A stretch of DNA of 5,387 nt, taken from the NCBI GenBank assembly GCA_018714665.1, contig DVNA01000140.1:1-5387 (forward strand), given 5' to 3'. Made by a program: the position numbers and the translations under genes. Below the pieces are notes generated by a model. The model made no database searches, was not told where the DNA came from, and saw nothing but the letters and a program-made list of their open reading frames with translations. Shown here piece by piece: positions 1 to 5,387 of this stretch. Every line of letters begins with the position of its first letter. Positions within the stretch are counted from its first letter, which is position 1. This DNA comes from Candidatus Gallibacteroides avistercoris. Lineage in GTDB: Bacteria; Bacteroidota; Bacteroidia; Bacteroidales; CHK158-818.

Positions 1-474
1 CCATTGCCCTAAGGATGAGCTGTTTCCCGTTACGACAACAGTTTCGTCCGGTTCTATTTGTGGGGCATATACTCGGAAAGTAACGACATCTGTTTCTATG
101 ATCGGCTTTGAATCTGTGCACTTTCTAACAAAAATATTCCGGTAGAAGAGTGAGGTATAGAAAGGCGAGTCTGAGGGACAAATGCGCCATTTGTCGTAGA
201 TCTGGTAGTGTTTCGATGTTGCATTACGGATAAATAGTCGCATTTTTCCCCATTCTCGGGCAATGATGGTGTTATTTTTTTTTACGATATATCCATATCT
301 AAATCGATGTATGCTATCCGGTAATGAGATGGTTATTGTCCAGTCCCCGTTTGGAGTATACTGCATTTGGAGCCCGTCGGATGGATGTGAATTTCCCAAC
401 GGTTTTATATCGCCGAAAACATAGAGGTTTTCTCCCCATGTCGTATGATAATGTACGGTAAAGGTGATTTCCAT
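1..474 (-). CDS. malQ: 4-alpha-glucanotransferase with N-terminal CBM20 starch-binding domains (5' part only)
   Basis: The first 158 codons are visible and the open frame runs off the left edge. Residues 1-98 fit a CBM20 starch-binding domain: a YVFGDIKPLG strand-turn (18-27), W45 in a DWTITISLP strand, and FRYGYIV followed by EWG (58-76). A linker DKWRICPSDSPFYTSLFYRN (about 94-113) follows, and a second CBM20 opens near residue 130, ending at the edge in VVVTGNSSSLGQW. Tandem N-terminal CBM20 modules ahead of a GH77 catalytic domain are the known layout of plant DPE2 and Bacteroides MalQ-type amylomaltases, which transfer glucan segments between maltodextrins, usually in the cytoplasm. No signal peptide is seen. 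The ATG at 474 is the only usual start after an in-frame TAA at 498-496. The catalytic domain is outside the window, so the enzyme name rests on the N-terminal architecture; another CBM20 glycoside hydrolase is possible but less likely. Confidence 0.8.
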   Translation of the reverse strand, partial: MEITFTVHYHTTWGENLYVFGDIKPLGNSHPSDGLQMQYTPNGDWTITISLPDSIHRFRYGYIVKKNNTIIAREWGKMRLFIRNATSKHYQIYDKWRICPSDSPFYTSLFYRNIFVRKCTDSKPIIETDVVTFRVYAPQIEPDETVVVTGNSSSLGQW

Positions 475-505
475 AAGAAAACGGTTTATCCTATTTTATT
501 TTTAG

Positions 506-537
506 TAAAGGTACAATTATTCTCTCGATGAAAAAAC
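506..537 (-). promoter_or_regulatory. Candidate Bacteroidota promoter for the glucanotransferase gene
   Basis: Read on the minus strand, TACCTTTA (513-506) matches the Bacteroidota -7 consensus TAnnTTTG at five of its six fixed bases. A T-rich GTTT/TTTT element at 537-533 lies 19-20 bases upstream, where the -33 TTTG would sit. Transcription would begin near 499, giving a leader of about 25 bases. It follows directly after the nrdJ terminator, as expected for a separately transcribed gene. The match is imperfect and lies in AT-rich DNA, so it is only a candidate. Confidence 0.4.
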
Positions 538-550
538 TTATCGCTTTATG

Positions 551-588
551 AAAAACACAAAGGGTAACCTTTGTTGGTTACCCTTTGT
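551..588 (-). terminator. Rho-independent terminator of nrdJ
   Basis: A perfect 13-bp inverted repeat pairs ACAAAGGGTAACC (557-569) with GGTTACCCTTTGT (576-588) around the 6-base loop 570-575. In the minus-strand transcript the stem is followed by GTTTTT (556-551), a U-tract. It starts 25 bases after the nrdJ stop codon and separates nrdJ from the glucanotransferase gene. On the plus strand no T-run follows, so it works in the minus direction only. Confidence 0.9.
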
Positions 589-612
589 AAAAGATATTAA
601 ATATCAGAGTAG

Positions 613-3138
613 TTACCCGCACTTGGAGGTGCCGCAGGATGTGCAAATCAAACATCCTTCTTGGTAAACAAGTGTTTCTTGTCCGCAGTTAGGACAGGTC
701 TGTCCACTGGCTTTTGTCCCGTTGGGAAGGTATTTCTTCAAAGCTCTTTCTACACCGTTTTTCCACGTGTTGATGGATTCACTATCCAATTCAAGGGTGG
801 AAACCAATTTCATGACCTGGTCAATGGGCATACCGTATCGAAGTACACCTGAAATTAGTTTTGCATAGTTCCAGAATTCAGGATTGAACTTATCGGAGAG
901 ACCTTCAATCGTAATCTTATAGCCGCGTTTATTTTGATATTGAAAATCGTATCGTTTGTTTCCGTTTTCATCTATTGCCTTGATAATCTTTCCTTTGGTA
1001 ATACTTTTAGGTATTAAGATGCCGTCTTCGTCATCTGCCAATCCGGTGAAGATTTCGTAAGGGTCTCCATTCTTTCTCAACCCAATGAAAGCAATCCATT
1101 TCTCTTTGTTGTTTTGGAAACGTACTATATCTGCTTCCAATTCTTTGGGCCGAACCGTGTCGGTAACTTCTGGTACCTCCTTTTTCTCTTTCTTAGTAGA
1201 AAGCAATACTCCTGAACGTGAACCTTCGCGATATACCGTACAACCTTTACATCCACTTTTCCAGGCTTCTACATAGAGGTTGTTTACCAGCTCTTCGTTG
1301 ACGTCTGCTGGAAGGTTGATGGTTACGCTGATGGAGTGATCCACCCATTTTTGTACACGACCCTGCATCCGCACTTTTTGTAACCAATCTACGTCGTTCG
1401 AAGCGGCCTTATAATAGGGCGAGTTTTCTATCAAACGATCCAATTCTTCTTGTGTATAGTGGTTCTGTTTCTGGTATCCGTTTGTTTCCATCCATGTCAG
1501 GAACTTGTGGTGGAAGACAACATATTCTTCAAAAGCGTCGCCCATCTCATCGACGAAATCTATGTGTGCCTGGCTGTCGTTGGGATTTACTTTGCGGCGG
1601 CGTTTATAAACGGGCATAAATACGGGCTCTATACCCGAGGTGGTTTGGGTCATCAGACTGGTTGTTCCTGTCGGTGCAATCGTGAGACAGGCGATGTTGC
1701 GTCGTCCGTACTGTACCATATTCTGGTATAGTTCCGGGTCAGCTTCACGCAACCGGTTGATGAAGGGATTGTTTTCTTCTCGTTTGGCATCGTAGATTTC
1801 GAATGCACCGCGTTCTTTGGCCATTTGTACGGAGGATGCGTATGCTGTCAGAGCCAGTGTCCGATGTACTTTTTCGGAGAAATCAGTTGCTTTTTCAGTT
1901 CCGTATTGTAACCCGAGAGCTGCCAACATATCGCCTTCTGCGGTTGTCCCGACACCAGTACGGCGGCCTTTTAGGGTTTTGGTTTGTATTTTGTTCCACA
2001 AGTATGTTTCTGTTTGTTTAATCTCTTCCGATTCGGGATCAGACTCTACCTTTTCAAGGATTCTGTCGATCTTTTCCATCTCCAAATCGATGATATCATC
2101 CATGATACGTTGTGCCAAGGTAATGTGTTCTTTGAAGAGGTCGAAGTTGAAAGAAGCTTCCGGTGTGAAAGGTTTTTCTACGTATGAGTAAAGATTCACG
2201 GCCAACAGCCGGCAACTGTCGTAAGGGCACAGAGGAATTTCACCGCACGGGTTTGTCGATACTGTACGAAACCCTAAGTCTGCATAGCAGTCGGGGACGG
2301 ATTCCCGGATAATGGTATCCCAAAACAATACACCCGGTTCTGCTGATTTCCAAGCGTTGTGAACGATTTTTTGCCACAATGCCTGAGCGTTGATCTCTTT
2401 TGTAACAAAGGGATTGGCCGAGTCTATGGGGTATTGCTGTCTATATGGTTTTCCCTGAATAGCTGCTTCCATGAATTCATCGTCAATTTTTACAGACACA
2501 TTGGCCCCCGTAACCTTTCCTTCGGTCATTTTGGCATCTATAAACGATTCAGAATCGGGATGTTTGATGGAAACACTTAACATCAAGGCACCACGTCTTC
2601 CGTCTTGGGCTACTTCGCGGGTAGAGTTGGAATAACGTTCCATAAAGGGAACCAATCCGGTAGAAGTCAAGGCTGAATTTTTTACCGGAGACCCTTTGGG
2701 CCGTATGTGTGAAAGGTCATGTCCTACGCCTCCACGACGTTTCATCAACTGCACCTGTTCTTCATCTATCTTGATAATGGCGCCATAGGAGTCGGCAGAA
2801 CCATCCATCCCGATGACAAAACAGTTGGAGAGGGAACCTATTTGGAAATTATTACCGATTCCGCTCATCGGGCTACCTTGTGGTACGATGTATTTGAAAT
2901 GGTCGAATAGCTCCATCAATTTCTCTACGCTTAGCGGATTGGGATATTTGTTTTCAATCCGTGCTATTTCTTTGGCTAAACGCAGGTGCATATCGTGCGG
3001 ATTTTTTTCATAAATATTCCCGAACGAGTCTTTTAGTGCATACTTGTTTACCCATACTCTTGCAGCCAGTTCATCGCCTTCGAAATATTCCAGTGATGAT
3101 TGGTACGCTTCGTCGTAAGAATAATGTCTTGTTTCCAC
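613..3138 (-). CDS. nrdJ: Class II (adenosylcobalamin-dependent) ribonucleoside-diphosphate reductase, complete
   Basis: The 841-residue protein reduces ribonucleotides to deoxyribonucleotides in the cytoplasm, using coenzyme B12 to form a thiyl radical, so it needs no separate NrdB radical subunit. The catalytic motif is NPCGEIPL at 296-303: C298 is the likely thiyl cysteine, with N296 and E300 as active-site partners. C106 (in SNCFVIG) and C309 fit the active-site redox pair; C309 lies 11 residues after C298, as in known class II enzymes. APTGTTSLMTQTTSGIEP (489-506) is the conserved PTGT loop, and SGCKGCTVYREGSRSGVL (628-645) is typical of NrdJ. Residues about 665-800 form the TSCPD-type C-terminal domain. 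The tail has C815, C818, C829 and C832 (zinc-ribbon-like) and C835/C840, a C-x4-C pair suited to re-reducing the active site. There is no room for an N-terminal ATP-cone and no intein. The start is GTG at 3138, fixed by an in-frame TAA three codons upstream (3147-3145); no Shine-Dalgarno is seen, which is common in this phylum. It is monocistronic, with its own terminator. Confidence 0.96.
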   Translation of the reverse strand: METRHYSYDEAYQSSLEYFEGDELAARVWVNKYALKDSFGNIYEKNPHDMHLRLAKEIARIENKYPNPLSVEKLMELFDHFKYIVPQGSPMSGIGNNFQIGSLSNCFVIGMDGSADSYGAIIKIDEEQVQLMKRRGGVGHDLSHIRPKGSPVKNSALTSTGLVPFMERYSNSTREVAQDGRRGALMLSVSIKHPDSESFIDAKMTEGKVTGANVSVKIDDEFMEAAIQGKPYRQQYPIDSANPFVTKEINAQALWQKIVHNAWKSAEPGVLFWDTIIRESVPDCYADLGFRTVSTNPCGEIPLCPYDSCRLLAVNLYSYVEKPFTPEASFNFDLFKEHITLAQRIMDDIIDLEMEKIDRILEKVESDPESEEIKQTETYLWNKIQTKTLKGRRTGVGTTAEGDMLAALGLQYGTEKATDFSEKVHRTLALTAYASSVQMAKERGAFEIYDAKREENNPFINRLREADPELYQNMVQYGRRNIACLTIAPTGTTSLMTQTTSGIEPVFMPVYKRRRKVNPNDSQAHIDFVDEMGDAFEEYVVFHHKFLTWMETNGYQKQNHYTQEELDRLIENSPYYKAASNDVDWLQKVRMQGRVQKWVDHSISVTINLPADVNEELVNNLYVEAWKSGCKGCTVYREGSRSGVLLSTKKEKKEVPEVTDTVRPKELEADIVRFQNNKEKWIAFIGLRKNGDPYEIFTGLADDEDGILIPKSITKGKIIKAIDENGNKRYDFQYQNKRGYKITIEGLSDKFNPEFWNYAKLISGVLRYGMPIDQVMKLVSTLELDSESINTWKNGVERALKKYLPNGTKASGQTCPNCGQETLVYQEGCLICTSCGTSKCG

Positions 3139-3212
3139 GTCGTTTTATTTTTTCTTTAATTAGTTGTTCTGGTTAATTTTAGATTTAGAGGTCTGAATAA
3201 AATTTGACTTTG

Positions 3213-3244
3213 CAATGTTAGATATTTTGTATTGGTTGTGCAAA
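3213..3244 (-). promoter_or_regulatory. Candidate Bacteroidota promoter for nrdJ
   Basis: On the minus strand TTTG (3244-3241) is followed, after 20 bases, by TAACATTG (3220-3213). This fits the Bacteroidota pattern TTTG-N19-21-TAnnTTTG with one mismatch. Transcription would start near 3207, giving a leader of about 70 bases to the GTG start, too short for a cobalamin riboswitch. The two elements overlap a TTTGCA/TGCAAA inverted pair (3209-3214 and 3239-3244), which may be chance or an operator. Confidence 0.5.
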
Positions 3245-3287
3245 CTAAAAAATAGAAAGTTATTAACAATAGAAAAAGTTTTCCGAT

Positions 3288-3303
3288 TTGCTTCAATAAG
3301 CAA
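3288..3303. promoter_or_regulatory. Candidate operator: perfect inverted repeat TTGCTT-N4-AAGCAA
   Basis: TTGCTT (3288-3293) and AAGCAA (3298-3303) are exact reverse complements around CAAT. The 16-bp dyad has the 5-6-5 geometry of dimeric helix-turn-helix sites such as those of the Crp/Fnr family, although the half-site is not a known consensus. It sits between the two 12-bp direct repeats and about 45 bp upstream of the putative nrdJ -33 element. No T-run follows, so it is not a terminator. Confidence 0.35.
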
Positions 3304-3304
3304 C

Positions 3305-3322
3305 TGTTTATTAATTGTTTAT
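3305..3322. repeat. Two TGTTTAT direct repeats 11 bp apart
   Basis: TGTTTAT occurs at 3305-3311 and 3316-3322, an offset of 11 bp or about one helical turn, with a related CTGTTTTG immediately after (3323-3330). Same-face spacing is typical of tandem transcription-factor sites. The motif is short and AT-rich, so chance is a real alternative. Confidence 0.3.
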
Positions 3323-3498
3323 CTGTTTTGAAAAATAAAAAAGTTTTCCCAAATAAGAAATTGTGTGTGATGCGGTAATTCCTGTATGGATTTCTTGAAA
3401 ATCTTTTTTGAAAAATTAATTGAAAAAAATAATTGATTGAAGATCGTACTGATATTTTTTTATAAAGAATGTGTTCTATCCGACAACAAAATATGTAT

Positions 3499-3506
3499 TA
3501 TATTTG
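3499..3506 (+). promoter_or_regulatory. Candidate -7 promoter element of the nitroreductase gene
   Basis: TATATTTG is an exact match to the Bacteroidota -7 consensus TAnnTTTG and lies 26 bases before the ATG. The expected -33 zone (about 3472-3479, TGTTCTAT) has no good TTTG, so the promoter may be weak or need an activator. Transcription would begin near 3512, leaving a short leader that contains the AAGGAG ribosome binding site. Confidence 0.55.
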
Positions 3507-3519
3507 TCTTATCTAAAAT

Positions 3520-3525
3520 AAGGAG
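3520..3525 (+). promoter_or_regulatory. Shine-Dalgarno site that sets the nitroreductase start
   Basis: AAGGAG lies 7 bases before the ATG at 3533. It decides against the in-frame TTG at 3437, which would add 32 residues and place the -7 promoter element inside the coding region. Strong Shine-Dalgarno sites are not the rule in Bacteroidota, so its presence here is notable. Confidence 0.75.
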
Positions 3526-3532
3526 ATATTTT

Positions 3533-4276
3533 ATGTTAGAATTATTGCAAAACAGACGAACCATACGTCAGTATTCAGAGAAAGAGATTCCGGAAGCATT
3601 GCTTCGTCAGCTCCTTTTAACCGCTTGCCGGGCTTCTACTACGGGCAATATGCAGTTGTACAGTATTGTTGTTACGCGGGAAGATGCGATGAAAAAAAGG
3701 TTGTCTCCTGCTCATTTTAACCAGCTTTCGGTTGTTTCGGCCCCGATTGTTTTGACCTTTTGTGCCGACTTTAACCGTTTCATCAAATGGTGTGAATTGA
3801 ATCAGGCGACGCCCGGATACGATAATTTCCAATCGTTTTTTACAGCTGCCATAGATGCGTTGCTAGTAGCAGAACAATTTAGTGTCGCTGCCGAATCGCA
3901 AGGTCTTGGTATCTGTTATTTGGGAACCACTACCTATAATTGTGACCAGATTATAGATATTCTTCAATTACCCAAATTCGTTGTACCGATTACAACGCTG
4001 ACCGTAGGATATCCGAAGCTATTACCCGAACAGGTGGATAGGTTGCCTTATGAAGCCGTTGTTCATGACGAACGATACCATGATTATACAGCGGATCAGA
4101 TCTCCTCTTTATATGGATACAAAGAGAATTTATCGGAGAACAAACAATACATTGAAGAGAATGGTAAGCAAACCTTGGCTCAGGTATTTACCGATGTACG
4201 ATATACTAAAGAGAATAACGAACATTTCTCAAAAGTTTTGTTGGATACTATAAAACGACAAGGATTTCAATTCTAA
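3533..4276 (+). CDS. Nitroreductase-family FMN-dependent NAD(P)H oxidoreductase
   Basis: The 247-residue protein has the marks of the NfsA/FRP-like branch of the nitroreductase superfamily. These are an N-terminal NRRTIRQY (7-14) whose arginines usually bind the FMN phosphate, an ASTTGNMQLYS segment (34-44) matching the FMN-contacting A-P-S-x-x-N-x-Q-like region, a central helix FFTAAIDALLVAEQFSVAAESQ (102-123), and GLGICYLG (124-131). TVGYPK (157-162) is the usual strand before the variable C-terminal extension. The length agrees with NfsA-type enzymes of about 240-250 residues. Such proteins are cytoplasmic dimers that pass electrons from NAD(P)H through FMN to quinones, nitroaromatics or flavins; the true substrate cannot be told here. 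There is no signal peptide. The start at ATG 3533 is supported by AAGGAG. The gene is divergent from nrdJ and convergent with dnaA, so it forms a single-gene unit. Confidence 0.9.
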   Translation: MLELLQNRRTIRQYSEKEIPEALLRQLLLTACRASTTGNMQLYSIVVTREDAMKKRLSPAHFNQLSVVSAPIVLTFCADFNRFIKWCELNQATPGYDNFQSFFTAAIDALLVAEQFSVAAESQGLGICYLGTTTYNCDQIIDILQLPKFVVPITTLTVGYPKLLPEQVDRLPYEAVVHDERYHDYTADQISSLYGYKENLSENKQYIEENGKQTLAQVFTDVRYTKENNEHFSKVLLDTIKRQGFQF

Positions 4277-4327
4277 ATAGAATGTGTGATACCTGGGGAC
4301 GGGGGCTTTTGCTTTGACGGACGTAAC

Positions 4328-4367
4328 AAGAAAAAATGCGGATGTAAAAACATCCGCATTTTTTCTT
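4328..4367. terminator. Bidirectional rho-independent terminator between the nitroreductase gene and dnaA
   Basis: A perfect 17-bp inverted repeat pairs AAGAAAAAATGCGGATG (4328-4344) with its exact complement at 4351-4367 around the 6-base loop TAAAAA. The core TGCGGATG stem is flanked by six A's on the left and six T's on the right, so the RNA ends in a U-run in either direction. It lies 51 bases after the nitroreductase stop and 17 bases after the dnaA stop, the expected place for a shared terminator of convergent genes. Confidence 0.93.
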
Positions 4368-4384
4368 CTATTATTTTCAATTAT

Positions 4385-5387
4385 TTACCTTAACTGTTGT
4401 TCTATTTCTTCGATCGAGGTACGTAATTTTTTGTCTATATCCATCTGCTCCCCGATGGTTTTGCAGGCATATAAGACTGTTGCATGGTCCTTTCTTCCGA
4501 TGATATTTCCAATGTGGGAATAGGAAAGATCGGTTAATTTTTTAGATAGGTACATGGATATTTGCCGTGCCTGAACGATTTCTCTTTTTCGGCATTTCAT
4601 CTGTAATACTTTGGGATCGAGGTCAAAATATTTACATACGGTCTCTTGTATTAGCTCTATGGTAATCTGTTTCTTTTCCAGGTGGATATTCGAATTGAGA
4701 ATCCTTTCAGCCAAATCCAACGTGATTTCGCGGTTGAAGATGGTGGAATGTGCCATTAGGGAAACGATAATGCCTTCCAAATCCCGGACGCTTTCGGTAA
4801 CATTCCGAGCAATGAAATCGATCACCTCTTCTGAAATGGACAATCCGTCTCTTTTTATTTTGTTGATAAGGATGTTTCGTCTCAATTCGTAATCGGGACG
4901 TTCCAATTCGGTGGTAAGCCCCCATTTAAACCGCGATATTAACCGAGGAACCATGCCGGTTAATGAGATTGGAGGCCGGTCGGATGTCATAACCAGCTGC
5001 TTCCTGTTTTGGTGCAGGTGATTGAATATGTGGAAAAATGTATTCTGCGTCTGTGTTTTATTGGCTAATTCCTGTATGTCATCAATCAATAAGACATCAA
5101 TACTTTGATAAAAATTGATAAAGTCATTCACCGTGTTGTGAACCACGGCGTTCGTATATTGTACCTGAAATAGGTTGGCAGATATGTACAGCACTCTTTT
5201 CTGAGGCATATTCTCTTTGATCTGTATGCCGATGGCATGTAAGAGGTGGGTTTTCCCTACTCCGGATTCCCCGTAAAGAAACATCGGATTGAAAGGATTG
5301 TCCCCAGGCTTTTGTGCAATCAGTTCACCTGCTGCACGAGCCATACGGTTACTTTCGCCGATATAATAGTTGGCGAATGTATATTTT
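4385..5387 (-). CDS. dnaA: Chromosomal replication initiator protein DnaA (C-terminal 333 codons; 5' end outside window)
   Basis: DnaA binds DnaA boxes at oriC, forms an ATP-dependent filament, melts the origin and helps load the helicase. The open frame enters from the right edge at KYTFANYYIGESNRMA, the usual start of the AAA+ domain III; domains I and II (roughly 110-130 residues) are missing. Numbering from that lysine: Walker A GESGVGKTH (39-47), Walker B VLLIDDI (98-104, D102/D103), sensor I in VMTSDRPP (132-139), box VII PRLISRFKWGL (147-157) with R152 as the likely arginine finger, and sensor II VRDLEG (200-205, R201). Domain IV holds the DNA-binding helix-turn-helix, with QARQISMYLSKKLTDLSYSHIG (272-293) and the signature GRKDHATVLYA (297-307). 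An inner ATG at 5344 is not the start: the frame upstream stays open and encodes conserved DnaA residues. Its promoter is outside the window. Transcription ends at the shared hairpin. Confidence 0.97.
   Translation of the reverse strand, partial: KYTFANYYIGESNRMARAAGELIAQKPGDNPFNPMFLYGESGVGKTHLLHAIGIQIKENMPQKRVLYISANLFQVQYTNAVVHNTVNDFINFYQSIDVLLIDDIQELANKTQTQNTFFHIFNHLHQNRKQLVMTSDRPPISLTGMVPRLISRFKWGLTTELERPDYELRRNILINKIKRDGLSISEEVIDFIARNVTESVRDLEGIIVSLMAHSTIFNREITLDLAERILNSNIHLEKKQITIELIQETVCKYFDLDPKVLQMKCRKREIVQARQISMYLSKKLTDLSYSHIGNIIGRKDHATVLYACKTIGEQMDIDKKLRTSIEEIEQQLR

Larger units (their letters stand above)
3273..3349. repeat. Pair of 12-bp direct repeats (AAAAAGTTTTCC) 65 bp apart
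   Basis: AAAAAGTTTTCC occurs at 3273-3284 and again, identically, at 3338-3349. The 65-bp offset is close to six helical turns. Both copies lie upstream of the putative nrdJ -33 element and also upstream of the nitroreductase promoter, so they could bind a regulator of either gene. The A/T-rich core raises the chance of coincidence; the shared GTTTTCC end is the more telling part. Confidence 0.5.
3139..3532. other. AT-rich divergent intergenic region between nrdJ and the nitroreductase gene
   Basis: This 394-base stretch has no credible reading frame, tRNA or recognisable structured RNA. It separates two divergently transcribed genes and is visibly richer in A and T than either. It carries candidate promoters for each side (3213-3244 minus; 3499-3506 plus) and a cluster of short repeats at 3273-3349. 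I looked for a B12-box, an NrdR box and good DnaA boxes and saw none. It most probably serves as a shared regulatory region. Confidence 0.8.

Noticed and set aside
1450..2191. Plus-strand open frames inside nrdJ (63-124 codons, for example 1817-2191)
   Set aside because: They are antisense to a highly conserved reading frame with all catalytic motifs, overlap one another in different frames, and show no family resemblance.
3260..3268. TTATTAACA as a DnaA box near nrdJ
   Set aside because: It differs from TTATCCACA at two central positions, is alone, and sits in AT-rich DNA where such matches are expected; no cluster of boxes supports an origin in this spacer.
3139..3532. Replication origin in the AT-rich spacer near dnaA
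   Set aside because: AT-richness is the only support. No array of DnaA boxes or typical 13-mer set was seen, and in this phylum oriC need not be next to dnaA.
3617..3832. Minus-strand 71-codon open frame inside the nitroreductase gene
   Set aside because: Antisense shadow over the FMN-binding region of a clear nitroreductase, with basic low-complexity content and no start signal.
4277..4327. G-rich stretch after the nitroreductase stop (ACCTGGGGACGGGGGC) as a structured RNA or quadruplex
   Set aside because: Only two G-runs of four or more are present, too few for an intramolecular quadruplex, and no convincing stem could be drawn.
4611..4925. Open frames overlapping dnaA on both strands (4611-4892 plus, 4707-4925 minus)
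   Set aside because: They lie within the conserved AAA+ and DNA-binding domains of dnaA in other frames and resemble no protein family.

Overview
The window is a piece of a Bacteroidota chromosome, most likely order Bacteroidales; the genus cannot be fixed from the sequence alone. The evidence is the gene set (a CBM20-bearing 4-alpha-glucanotransferase of the Bacteroides/DPE2 type, a single-chain class II ribonucleotide reductase, a short nitroreductase and a DnaA ending in a GRKDHATVLYA-type signature). A TAnnTTTG-type -7 element and several start codons without a Shine-Dalgarno sequence also point there. No mobile element, tRNA, rRNA, CRISPR or phage gene was found. This is ordinary housekeeping chromosome with high coding density, except for one AT-rich divergent spacer.

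Layout. Positions 474 to 1 (minus strand) hold the first 158 codons of a malQ-like glucanotransferase that runs off the left edge. Positions 475-612 are a spacer with the probable malQ promoter and a strong hairpin terminator for the gene to its right. Positions 3138 to 613 (minus) hold an intact, intein-free nrdJ, an adenosylcobalamin-dependent ribonucleotide reductase starting at GTG. Positions 3139-3532 are a gene-free, AT-rich spacer between divergent genes. It holds candidate promoters for both neighbours and clustered short repeats that may be operator sites. Positions 3533-4276 (plus) encode a nitroreductase-family flavoprotein with a clear AAGGAG ribosome binding site. Positions 4277-4384 hold a perfect 17-bp hairpin that can end transcription from both sides. 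Positions 5387 to 4385 (minus) hold the C-terminal 333 codons of dnaA, whose 5' end lies beyond the right edge.

How the genes fit together. nrdJ makes deoxyribonucleotides and dnaA starts chromosome replication, so two DNA-synthesis functions sit within about 1.3 kb of each other. They are separately transcribed, with the nitroreductase between them. The glucanotransferase belongs to maltodextrin/starch use and looks like an independent unit. I see no convincing new biological system. The most useful leads are the repeat cluster in the nrdJ/nitroreductase spacer and the dnaA-nrdJ proximity.
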